Made by a program: the position numbers and the translations under genes
In this document: piece by piece, positions 1 to 5,094 of the stretch
Numbering within the stretch: position 1 is the stretch's first letter
Layout: each line of letters starts with the position of its first letter
Notes under the pieces: generated by a model
What the model saw: the letters and a program-made list of their open reading frames with translations, nothing else
Database searches by the model: none
Told to the model about the DNA's origin: nothing
Source: Pseudorhodobacter sp.
Lineage (GTDB): Bacteria; Pseudomonadota; Alphaproteobacteria; Rhodobacterales; Rhodobacteraceae
Length of the DNA stretch: 5,795 bases
Assembly (NCBI GenBank): GCA_024641255.1
Contig: JAHEDL010000120.1
Span: 1 to 5,795 of the forward strand
Direction: 5' to 3'

Positions 1-297
1 TTCACCGAGGCGGCGCATGATGATGGGGTGCTTTCGGGGCGGGGGTCGCCGTTCAAGCGCGGCTTGGCGTCGGGGGTGATGACGATGGTGGGCGGGTTGG
101 GCCACGCGTTGCCCTATCTGATTCCAGAGTTCTGGACCGCCACTTCGATTGCGATGGTGGTGGTGTTTGTGGAATTGTGGGCGATTGCCTGGATTCAGAA
201 CCGCTATATGGAGACACCGTTCCTGCGGGCGGCTTTGCAGGTGGTGCTGGGCGGCGCTTTGGTGTTCGCGGCGGGGGCGCTGATTGGGGGCGGTTGA
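1..297 (+). CDS. mbfA: Iron exporter MbfA, C-terminal part (VIT1/CCC1-like membrane domain), 5' end outside window
   Basis: Frame 1 is open from the first base to the TGA at 295-297, giving the last 98 residues of a protein that begins upstream of the window. The visible part has a motif that I recognise from MbfA: a short DDG..SGRGSP.KRG stretch (about visible residues 7-21), then a hydrophobic segment with VGGLGHALPYLIP, a second one (TSIAMVVVFVELWAIAWI), a charged NRYMETPF turn and a last Gly/Ala-rich membrane segment ending in GGG. In MbfA an N-terminal ferritin-like di-iron domain is fused to a CCC1/VIT1-type membrane domain that exports iron from the cytoplasm under iron and peroxide stress. 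In other alphaproteobacteria it is controlled by the iron regulator Irr. The ferritin-like half is not visible, so a stand-alone VIT1-family protein cannot be excluded. An internal GTG at 28 could be mistaken for a start, but the frame continues through it and the protein motif begins before it. A terminator follows directly. Confidence 0.75.
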   Translation, partial: FTEAAHDDGVLSGRGSPFKRGLASGVMTMVGGLGHALPYLIPEFWTATSIAMVVVFVELWAIAWIQNRYMETPFLRAALQVVLGGALVFAAGALIGGG

Positions 298-299
298 GG

Positions 300-323
300 T
301 GGTCCCAACTCGGGACCATTTTT
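300..323 (+). terminator. Intrinsic terminator of mbfA
   Basis: A perfect 7-bp stem (TGGTCCC at 300-306 with GGGACCA at 312-318) closes a 5-base loop (AACTC) and is followed immediately by five T residues (319-323). It starts three bases after the upstream stop codon. This is a textbook rho-independent terminator and separates the mbfA transcript from the downstream operon. Confidence 0.85.
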
Positions 324-343
324 AAGTGTTTAAAATCAATATT

Positions 344-372
344 TTGACCTTGTTGATTTTACCAATTCTTAA
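344..372 (+). promoter_or_regulatory. Possible promoter of the fghA operon
   Basis: TTGACC at 344-349 matches five of six bases of a sigma-70 type -35 box (TTGACA). At 17 bases' spacing lies TCTTAA (367-372), a poor -10 match. It sits in the AT-rich island between the mbfA terminator and the GC-rich leader, which is the natural place for the operon promoter. The -35 box is fair and the -10 box is weak, so this is a location guess more than a firm call. Confidence 0.28.
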
Positions 373-550
373 CCTTTAGCACTGTGGCGGGGGCCAAGTG
401 CCCCGCCTGCCCGGCCAAATTTCGCCAGCCAAATCCCCCCTTCACAGGCTTATTTTGCGGCCAAGATCGCGGGCCGCAGGGCGGTTGTGATCTTGATTTC
501 CGCAGGCTTCTGGGGTCTGTCGGTTTGGCGGCGGGTGCCGTGGCGTAGTG

Positions 551-557
551 AAGGGGA
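551..557 (+). promoter_or_regulatory. Ribosome binding site deciding the fghA start
   Basis: AAGGGGA lies five bases before the ATG at 563-565. It overlaps the alternative GTG at 548, so it can only serve the ATG. This fixes the fghA start at 563. Confidence 0.75.
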
Positions 558-562
558 CAGCG

Positions 563-1393
563 ATGAAAACCGTATCGGAAAATCGGGCATTTGGCGGCGT
601 GCAGGGCGTTTATTCGCATGCGTCAGCGGCGACAGGCACCGAGATGACCTTCGGGCTGTTTCTGCCGGCCGAGGCCGAAGAAGGGCCGGTTCCGGTGCTG
701 TGGTATCTTTCGGGCCTGACCTGCACGCATGAAAACGCGATGGTGAAGGCGGGCGCGCAGCGCTGGGCGGCAGAGGCCGGGATTGCCTTGGTGTTTCCTG
801 ATACCAGCCCGCGCGGCGAAGAGGTGCCGAACGATGCCGCCTATGATCTGGGGCAGGGCGCGGGGTTTTATGTGAACGCCACGCAAAGCCCGTGGGACAA
901 GAATTTCCGCATGTGGGATTATGTGACGGAAGAACTACCGCGCGTGCTGTTCAACGCGTTTCCGATTACTGAAGCGGCGCAGGCGATCACCGGCCATTCG
1001 ATGGGTGGCCACGGCGCACTGACCATTGCGATGAGCTTTCCGGGGCGGTTCCGTTCGGTTTCGGCCTTTGCGCCGATTTGTAACCCCAGCGCCAGCGATT
1101 GGGGCCGCAAGCAATTCACCGCCTATCTGGGCGCCGACGAGGCGGCTTGGGCACCGCATGATGCGACGTTGCTGATGAAGAAGCGCGGCTTTGATGGCCC
1201 GATCTTGATTGACCAAGGCACGTCTGATCAGTTTCTTGATTTGCTGAAGCCCGAAGCCTTGGCGGCGGCGATGGCGGAACGGCGGCAAGGCGGATCTTTC
1301 CGCATGCAGAAAGGCTATGACCATAGCTATTTCTTTGTCAGCACCTTCATGGAAGACCACATCGCATTTCATGCGGGGGCATTGCATGGCTAA
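563..1393 (+). CDS. fghA: S-formylglutathione hydrolase (esterase D family)
   Basis: A 276-residue cytosolic serine hydrolase of normal family length (about 275-285). It hydrolyses S-formylglutathione to formate and glutathione (EC 3.1.2.12), the last step of glutathione-dependent formaldehyde detoxification. The alpha/beta-hydrolase fold carries the expected signatures. The oxyanion-hole region YLSGLTCTHEN is at residues 48-58. PDTSPRG (79-85) is typical of the esterase D group. The nucleophile elbow GHSMGGHG (144-151) places catalytic Ser146. Asp222 lies in GTSDQF and His254 in YDHSYFF, completing the triad. Cys54 is the conserved cysteine next to the active site in this family. The start is the ATG at 563, behind a strong AAGGGGA. 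A GTG 15 bases upstream would add five residues and overlaps that site. The gene is first in a six-gene run and its stop overlaps the next gene by eight bases. The partner formaldehyde dehydrogenase (adhI/flhA) is not in the window, so it must be upstream of mbfA, downstream of the window, or unlinked. Confidence 0.96.
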   Translation: MKTVSENRAFGGVQGVYSHASAATGTEMTFGLFLPAEAEEGPVPVLWYLSGLTCTHENAMVKAGAQRWAAEAGIALVFPDTSPRGEEVPNDAAYDLGQGAGFYVNATQSPWDKNFRMWDYVTEELPRVLFNAFPITEAAQAITGHSMGGHGALTIAMSFPGRFRSVSAFAPICNPSASDWGRKQFTAYLGADEAAWAPHDATLLMKKRGFDGPILIDQGTSDQFLDLLKPEALAAAMAERRQGGSFRMQKGYDHSYFFVSTFMEDHIAFHAGALHG

Positions 1394-1862
1394 AGCTTTG
1401 GGTTTGGTGTTGGCGGCGGCACTGTTTGCCGCAGGACCGATGTTTGCGGGCGAACCTGAGGCGCAGGTTCTGGCTGCGGTGAACAAGGCCCGCAGTGCCG
1501 CAGGCTGTGGCGCGCTAACACTTAACCCGAAGTTGACGGCGGCGGCCAAGGCCCATGCCCGCGCGATGGCCGAGAAGAATTTCTTCAGCCATACCGGCAA
1601 GGACGGCAGCCGCTTTACCGCGCGGATCAAACGGCAGGGCTATCGCTATAGCGCTGCGGCGGAAAATATTGCCGCCGGACAATCTTCGGCGGCGCGGGTG
1701 ATGCAAGATTGGCTGGCAAGTGCCGGGCATCGCAAAAACATGCTGGATTGCGGGCTTAGCGAAACTGGCATCGCGGTGGTGTATCAACCCGACGACAAGC
1801 CGATCAAAGGCCAGAAATACGCGATGAAATACTATTGGGTCGAGGTGTTTGCCGCGCCATGA
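1386..1862 (+). CDS. Secreted CAP/SCP-domain protein
   Basis: A 158-residue protein with an N-terminal signal peptide: Lys3, then a hydrophobic Leu/Ala core, with probable cleavage near residue 21 (PMFA|GEPEA). A single CAP domain (CRISP/antigen 5/PR-1, SCP-like) follows. The domain shows its bacterial hallmarks: [13 protein letters not shown] (29-41), [21 protein letters not shown] (66-86, with His69), AENIAAG (92-98, with Glu93), and [15 protein letters not shown] (106-120, with His115). The His/Glu/His set is the conserved cavity of the fold. Two cysteines (41 and 122) could form a disulfide after export. Bacterial CAP proteins are periplasmic or extracellular, and most have no proven function; lipid binding and protease-like roles have been proposed. 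The start at ATG 1386 fits the signal peptide and has GGGGG (1375-1379) six bases upstream. A longer frame from 1317 would bury the signal peptide. The start overlaps the fghA stop by eight bases, and the stop overlaps the next start (ATGA), which suggests translational coupling. Confidence 0.9.
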   Translation: MAKALGLVLAAALFAAGPMFAGEPEAQVLAAVNKARSAAGCGALTLNPKLTAAAKAHARAMAEKNFFSHTGKDGSRFTARIKRQGYRYSAAAENIAAGQSSAARVMQDWLASAGHRKNMLDCGLSETGIAVVYQPDDKPIKGQKYAMKYYWVEVFAAP

Positions 1863-2311
1863 CCGGTAAGATTTACATTGATGCCGATGCCTGCCCGGTG
1901 AAGATCGAGGCAGAGCGCGTGGCGACCCGGCATGCGATGGGCATGGTTCTGGTGTCGAATGGCGGTATTCGGCCATCGCCTAACCCATTGGTGGAAAGCG
2001 TGTTTGTGCCAAATGGCCCCGACGAGGCCGACAAATGGATCGCCGATCGCGTTGGCAAGGGCGATGTGGTGGTTACCGGCGATATTCCGTTGGCGGCAAA
2101 ATGCGTGGCGGCGGGGGCCAAGGTGGTCAAGCATAACGGCGAAGAGCTGACGCCGGCCAATATTGGCAATGTGCTGGCCACGCGCGACCTGATGCAGGAT
2201 TTGCGCAGCGCCGATCCGTTCCGCCAAGGCGGCGGGCGACCGTTTTCGAAGACTGACCGCTCGCGCTTTCTTGAAGTGCTAGAGCGGGTTGTGCGGCAAG
2301 CGAAGCTTTAG
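1859..2311 (+). CDS. YaiI/YqxD family protein (DUF188, UPF0178)
   Basis: A 150-residue soluble protein of the widespread YaiI/YqxD (UPF0178) family, at the usual length of about 150. The diagnostic motifs are all present: [11 protein letters not shown] at residues 5-15, the SNGG loop at 33-36, GPDEADKWI at 53-61, [10 protein letters not shown] at 70-79, and the C-terminal [12 protein letters not shown] at 127-138. The spaced acidic residues (Asp8, Asp10, Asp55, Asp58, Asp75) resemble a PIN-like metal site, so a nuclease-type activity has been suggested for the family. The biochemical function is not established. The start is the ATG at 1859, which overlaps the preceding TGA in ATGA. A weak GAGG lies about 13 bases upstream, so expression probably depends on coupling to the CAP gene. 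An earlier in-frame start at 1835 would add eight residues ahead of the family's normal N-terminus and is rejected. Confidence 0.93.
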   Translation: MTGKIYIDADACPVKIEAERVATRHAMGMVLVSNGGIRPSPNPLVESVFVPNGPDEADKWIADRVGKGDVVVTGDIPLAAKCVAAGAKVVKHNGEELTPANIGNVLATRDLMQDLRSADPFRQGGGRPFSKTDRSRFLEVLERVVRQAKL

Positions 2312-2360
2312 TGTCGCGGGCGGGATAGAATCCTTGGCCAAGCTGGAGTGAGTTGGGCGC

Positions 2361-3326
2361 ATGTCTGACAATTCCAGAAAACCCGTCACCGGTATATTCT
2401 TTGCGCTTGGCGGCGGCGTTACGCTTTCGGTCAATGATCTGGCGATCAAGGCGCTGTCGGGCACCTATGCGCTGCATCAGGTGATCTTGATCCGTGCCTT
2501 TGTGGGCATGGCGATTGTGCTTGGCGTGATCTGGTTTTCGAAAACCGGATTTCGGCAGTTGCGCACGCGCAGGCCGTTGGACCACCTGTTTCGGGTGTCG
2601 ATCGTGATGGTGTCGAATGTCACCTATTTCGTCGGCCTGTCGTTGATGCCCTTGGCTGATGCGGTGGCGACGGCGTTTGTGGCGCCGCTGTTGGTCACGC
2701 TGATGTCGGCGGTGATCTTGCGCGAACAGGTTGGACCACGGCGCTGGGCGGCGGTTGCGGTGGGCATGGTGGGGGTGGTGATCATGACGCGGCCGGGGGC
2801 CGGGGTGATACAGCCTGCGGCGATCTTGGTGCTGATTTCGGCGTTCTGCTATGCCTCCAGCCATATGATGACGCGGCGTATGCGGCTGACGGAAAGCGCG
2901 ATGACGCTGAATTTCTTTGTGCAATGCGGGTTCATTCTGGTCAGCCTAAGCTTTGGGGTGTTTGCGGGCGACGGTCATCTGGCGCAGGCGCCGGGGTCGA
3001 CGTGGGAGTTTTTGTTCCGGCCCTGGCATGTGCCGCCGGTGGGCGACTGGTGGGCGTTTCTGGCGACCGGGGTTGCGGTGGGGGTGGGCGGTTTGATGAT
3101 GAGCCAGGCCTATCGCACCACCGAAGCCGCACTGGTGGCGCCGTTTGAATATGTCGGGATGCCGATGGCGATTTTCTGGGGCGTGATGGTGTTTGGGTCT
3201 TGGCCAGATGCAACCGCTTGGGCAGGGATTGCGCTTATTTGTGGGGCGGGGCTTTATACGCTGTGGCGCGAAACCCTGCGTCGGAAGAAGGATCTGGATG
3301 TTGCAGCCCCAAGCGGTGATCTTTGA
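2361..3326 (+). CDS. EamA/DMT-family transporter (ten-TM permease)
   Basis: A 321-residue inner-membrane protein with two tandem EamA domains, typical of the drug/metabolite transporter superfamily (usually 280-320 residues). About ten hydrophobic segments can be read, near residues 9-29, 38-59, 74-94, 100-120, 128-143, 151-168, 180-201, 229-249, 257-279 and 286-303. The first repeat ends in the familiar FVAPLLVTLMSAVILREQVG...GVVIMTRPG pattern (106-146), and the second contains the matching AYRTTEAALVAPFEY (250-264). Lys/Arg clusters at 61-72, 171-175 and 303-310 suit a cytoplasmic positive-inside arrangement. In the second repeat the usual Gly-Glu after VF is Gly-Ser (VFGSWPD, 277-283). The substrate cannot be told from sequence. 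The family exports amino acids, metabolites or nucleoside derivatives, and the neighbouring amino-acid-type enzyme makes an amino acid or related metabolite a guess only. The gap to the previous gene is 49 bases, with GGAG at 2345-2348 as a distant ribosome site. The 3' end overlaps the HAD gene by 29 bases. Confidence 0.9.
   Translation: MSDNSRKPVTGIFFALGGGVTLSVNDLAIKALSGTYALHQVILIRAFVGMAIVLGVIWFSKTGFRQLRTRRPLDHLFRVSIVMVSNVTYFVGLSLMPLADAVATAFVAPLLVTLMSAVILREQVGPRRWAAVAVGMVGVVIMTRPGAGVIQPAAILVLISAFCYASSHMMTRRMRLTESAMTLNFFVQCGFILVSLSFGVFAGDGHLAQAPGSTWEFLFRPWHVPPVGDWWAFLATGVAVGVGGLMMSQAYRTTEAALVAPFEYVGMPMAIFWGVMVFGSWPDATAWAGIALICGAGLYTLWRETLRRKKDLDVAAPSGDL
3288..3292 (+). promoter_or_regulatory. 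Ribosome binding site of the HAD gene
   Basis: AAGGA, within the longer purine run AAGAAGGA (3285-3292), lies five bases before the ATG at 3298. It sits inside the 3' end of the transporter gene and fixes the HAD start there rather than at the in-frame ATG at 3193. Confidence 0.7.
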
Positions 3327-3924
3327 TATTGGCAATGTGCTGACGCGCTGGCAGCCGGAAGCGTTTTACGATCGGGTGATCGGGGCCGACCGGCGGCGGG
3401 CGCTGTTTGCGGCGGTGGATTTGCACCACATGAATGATCTGGTCGATGCCGGCGCGCCGTTTCAGGCCACGATTTATGCTTGGGCTGACCGCTTTGCCGA
3501 TTGGGCGCCGGAAATCAGGATGTGGCACGACCGCTGGTTCGAACTGGCCTCGCCGCGGATCGACGGGTCGATTGCGTTGCAGCGGGCGCTGCGGGCCAAG
3601 GGCGTGCCGGTGTTTGCGCTGACCAACTTTGGTCGCGATACGTTCGCGGCGGCGCTGCCGAAGATGCCGTTCCTGCAGGATTTTGACCGCAGCTATGTGT
3701 CGGGCGTGATGGGGGTGATCAAGCCTGATCCGCAGATTTTCCAGATGGTTGAAGACGACTGCGGCATTGCGCCCGACCGGCTTTTGTTCACCGACGATCG
3801 CGCTGATAACATCACCGCGGCCGCCCGCAGGGGCTGGCGGACGCATCAATTCGAAAGCTGGCAAGGCTGGGCCGCAAGGTTGGTGGCCGAGGGGCTGTTA
3901 AGCAAGGAAGAGGCAGGGATATGA
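3298..3924 (+). CDS. HAD-superfamily hydrolase, YihX-like phosphatase type
   Basis: A 208-residue cytosolic protein of the haloacid dehalogenase superfamily (HAD-IA). Motif I is VIFDIGNVL (residues 7-15) with nucleophile Asp10. The position two residues later, usually the acid/base Asp, is Gly12, as in the FDxGNV form of E. coli YihX. A helical cap covers roughly 17-88. Motif II is ALTNFG (107-112, Thr109). Motif III is Lys142 in GVIKPDP (139-145). Motif IV is LLFTDDRADNI (162-172) with Asp166 and Asp167. The motif IV wording closely mirrors the FDDNADNI of YihX, a sugar-phosphate (alpha-D-glucose-1-phosphate) phosphatase. The substrate of this protein is unknown, and a dehalogenase is unlikely. 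The start is the ATG at 3298 behind AAGGA. The longer frame from 3193 runs inside the transporter gene and places 35 non-family residues before motif I. The gene overlaps the transporter by 29 bases and the next gene by four (ATGA). Confidence 0.9.
   Translation: MLQPQAVIFDIGNVLTRWQPEAFYDRVIGADRRRALFAAVDLHHMNDLVDAGAPFQATIYAWADRFADWAPEIRMWHDRWFELASPRIDGSIALQRALRAKGVPVFALTNFGRDTFAAALPKMPFLQDFDRSYVSGVMGVIKPDPQIFQMVEDDCGIAPDRLLFTDDRADNITAAARRGWRTHQFESWQGWAARLVAEGLLSKEEAGI
3904..3913 (+). promoter_or_regulatory. Ribosome binding site of the ornithine cyclodeaminase-family gene
   Basis: The purine run AAGGAAGAGG ends seven bases before the ATG at 3921. It lies within the last codons of the HAD gene. 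With the ATGA stop/start overlap it indicates efficient coupled initiation. Confidence 0.65.
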
Positions 3925-4838
3925 GCATCGAAATCGTAGGGCCAGAGGCCGAATCCGAACTAAGCTGGGTTGGCCTGTGCGAAGCGCTGGAAGCCGGTCA
4001 CCGCCTGCCGCGCGCCGAGATTGCCGATCTGTTTCTGTATCGCGGCAAAGATACCATTCTGAACCGCGCGGCGTGGATCGATGGGTTGGCGTCGCTGGTG
4101 AAGGTGGCGACGGTGCATCCGGACAATGCCCAATACGGCCTGCCCAGCATCAATGGCGCGGTGAACCTGTTCAATGACAAGACCGGCGTGTTGGAAGCCT
4201 TGGTCGATTTTCATCTGGTGACGAAATACAAGACCGCCGGCGATAGCCTGTTGTCGGCCAGCAAGCTGGCGCGCAAGGACAGCCGGAATTTCTTGCTGGT
4301 GGGGGCGGGCAATGTGGCGCGGTCGATGGTGCAGGCCTATTCGGCGCTGTGGCCCGATGCGCGCTTTACCATTTGGAACCGGTCGCCCGCTGCGGCAGAG
4401 GCGATGGCGGCGGCGGACAAGCGCGTGACCGCGACCACCAACCTGAAGGCTGCGGTGAAGGCGGCGGATGTGATCTGCACCGCCACCATGAGCCTTTCGC
4501 CGCTGATTGAGGGCGAGTGGCTGCGCCCCGGCCAGCACATCGACCTGATCGGCGCCTATCGCCCCGACATGCGCGAGGCCGATGATGAGGTGCTGCGCCG
4601 CGCCTCGATCTTTGTTGATTCGCGCGCGACCACCATCCACCACATTGGCGAGATGAAAGACCCGATTGCGCGCGGCGTGATCACCGAGGCTGATATCAAG
4701 GCCGATTTCTATGACATGGCGCAGGGCGTGTATCGGCGGCAGTCTGATGACGAGATCACCATCGCCAAGAACGGCGGCGGCGCGCATCTGGATCTGATGA
4801 CGGCGGCCTATATTCTGGCGATGTGGCGGCAACGCTAA
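3921..4838 (+). CDS. Ornithine cyclodeaminase/mu-crystallin family NAD(P)-dependent oxidoreductase
   Basis: A 305-residue cytosolic protein slightly shorter than typical members (about 310-350). The N-terminal substrate/dimer domain has SLVKVATVHPDN (58-69), whose Lys61 fits the conserved substrate lysine, and YGLPSINGAVNLFNDKTG (72-89). Next comes KTAGDSLLSA (104-113), the family's RTAA.SALA helix with Lys in place of Arg. A Rossmann fold begins at LLVGAGNVARS (125-135). Its second strand ends in WNRS (152-155), with no acidic residue there and Arg154 present, which favours NADPH over NADH. The segment IDLIGAYRPDMREADDE (207-223) corresponds to the active-site strand. True ornithine cyclodeaminases carry GAD/GGD..PGK there, whereas mu-crystallin-type ketimine reductases carry a GASRPD-like motif. 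The protein may therefore reduce a cyclic imine (pyrroline- or piperideine-2-carboxylate) instead of making proline from ornithine; this is inference. Many databases would simply label it ornithine cyclodeaminase. It overlaps the HAD gene by four bases and ends the operon. Confidence 0.88.
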   Translation: MSIEIVGPEAESELSWVGLCEALEAGHRLPRAEIADLFLYRGKDTILNRAAWIDGLASLVKVATVHPDNAQYGLPSINGAVNLFNDKTGVLEALVDFHLVTKYKTAGDSLLSASKLARKDSRNFLLVGAGNVARSMVQAYSALWPDARFTIWNRSPAAAEAMAAADKRVTATTNLKAAVKAADVICTATMSLSPLIEGEWLRPGQHIDLIGAYRPDMREADDEVLRRASIFVDSRATTIHHIGEMKDPIARGVITEADIKADFYDMAQGVYRRQSDDEITIAKNGGGAHLDLMTAAYILAMWRQR

Positions 4839-4853
4839 GGTTTGCGGCAGAAC

Positions 4854-4881
4854 GGGCGGGGCCAGCGCAATGGCCCTGCCC
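4854..4881 (+). terminator. Strong hairpin after the operon, probable terminator
   Basis: An 11-bp stem with one G-T pair (4854-4864 with 4871-4881) closes the six-base loop GCGCAA, starting 16 bases after the last stop codon. No T-tract follows (the next bases are AAGCC), so it is not a classic intrinsic terminator. It may still end or stabilise the 3' end of the operon mRNA, possibly together with the second hairpin at 4909-4930. Confidence 0.45.
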
Positions 4882-4897
4882 AAGCCTTGAGCTGTGC

Positions 4898-4930
4898 AAA
4901 AACGCCAAAACCAGCGCGCTTGCGCTGGTT
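4898..4930 (-). terminator. Intrinsic terminator of tRNA-Pro (minus strand)
   Basis: A perfect 9-bp stem (AACCAGCGC at 4909-4917 with GCGCTGGTT at 4922-4930) closes a four-base loop. Read on the minus strand it is followed by TTTT, GGCG and then five further T residues (down to 4898). It begins 32 bases past the tRNA 3' end. Read on the plus strand it has only GTCTT after the stem, so it could act weakly for the operon as well, but the minus-strand use is much stronger. Confidence 0.75.
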
Positions 4931-4961
4931 GTCTTAACCGCTGAAATGGATCGGGAAATTT

Positions 4962-5038
4962 TGGTCGGAGCGAGAGGATTCGAACCTCCGACCCCCTGCT
5001 CCCGAAGCAGGTGCGCTACCAGACTGCGCTACGCTCCG
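4962..5038 (-). tRNA. tRNA-Pro (anticodon CGG)
   Basis: A complete 77-base cloverleaf on the minus strand. The acceptor stem CGGAGCG (5038-5032) pairs perfectly with CGCTCCG (4972-4966). The D-arm stem is GCGC/GCGC. The anticodon stem is CCTGC/GCAGG around the loop TTCGGGA, with anticodon CGG at 5004-5002. The variable loop is GGGTC. The T arm is GGAGG/CCTCT around TTCGAAT. The discriminator is A at 4965 and the CCA tail is encoded (4964-4962). The CGG 5' end and loop sequence match bacterial tRNA-Pro reading CCG codons. The gene lies tail-to-tail with the plus-strand operon. A copy of the tRNA 3' end as an attachment-site repeat is not seen elsewhere in the window. Confidence 0.97.
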
Positions 5039-5049
5039 ACCGTGGCGCG

Positions 5050-5078
5050 GGGTTAAACCGTTGCGCGCGGGTTTGCAA
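5050..5078 (-). promoter_or_regulatory. Possible tRNA-Pro promoter
   Basis: On the minus strand TTGCAA (5078-5073) could be a -35 box. After 17 bases it is followed by TAACCC (5055-5050), a poor -10 match, about 11 bases before the mature tRNA 5' end. The position is right for a tRNA promoter, but the -10 box is weak. The tRNA could also be read through from the transporter gene 56 bases upstream. Confidence 0.3.
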
Positions 5079-5094
5079 GAGGGGGCGTGCGCTT

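Larger units (their letters stand above)
324..562 (+). other. Leader/intergenic region before fghA
   Basis: No credible gene lies here. Bases 324-380 are markedly AT-rich against the GC-rich background, as expected for a promoter region. Bases 381-545 are GC-rich and contain several inverted repeats. GGCGGGG (386-392) pairs with CCCCGCC (401-407). GCGGCC (457-462) pairs with GGCCGC (472-477). CAAGATC (462-468) pairs with GATCTTG (489-495). None of these is followed by a T-tract. If the promoter lies in the AT-rich part, the fghA mRNA would have a structured leader of roughly 170-200 bases. Short frames crossing this stretch lack a ribosome binding site and family-like residues, so I do not call them genes. 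Confidence 0.5.

Noticed and set aside
28..297. Separate small membrane-protein gene starting at the GTG at position 28
   Set aside because: The frame is open to the window edge and the family motif continues upstream of the GTG, so this is the tail of a longer gene.
487..732. Plus-strand 81-codon frame beginning in the fghA leader
   Set aside because: It has no ribosome binding site, runs out of frame into fghA, and is Arg/Gly-rich without any family signal.
935..1630. 231-codon minus-strand open frame opposite fghA and the CAP gene
   Set aside because: It is the shadow of well-supported genes, with no credible start context or family residues.
2333..2342. Palindrome CTTGGCCAAG before the EamA gene as a terminator or operator
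   Set aside because: It is short, has no loop and no T-tract, and could arise by chance in the 49-base gap.
2127..2924. 265-codon minus-strand open frame across YaiI and the EamA gene
   Set aside because: Its His/Arg/Gln-rich composition has no recognisable motif, and it is a shadow of two solid plus-strand genes.
3193..3297. N-terminal extension of the HAD gene from the ATG at 3193
   Set aside because: The 35 extra residues are an out-of-frame reading of the transporter gene. The ATG at 3298 has AAGGA at the right distance and starts just before motif I.
3960..4883. 307-codon open frame on the minus strand opposite the ornithine cyclodeaminase-family gene
   Set aside because: Long antisense frames are common in GC-rich DNA. 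Its translation is rich in His/Arg/Gln/Pro with no family motif, and the plus-strand gene explains the region.
4962..5038. tRNA gene as the attachment site of an integrated element
   Set aside because: No integrase, no direct repeat of the tRNA 3' end and no change in base composition are visible on either side.
4823..5056. Open frame across the tRNA gene containing ARGFEPPTPCSRSRCATRLRY
   Set aside because: This is the antisense reading of tRNA-Pro, a well-known source of spurious protein entries. It overlaps the end of the oxidoreductase gene and has no ribosome binding site.
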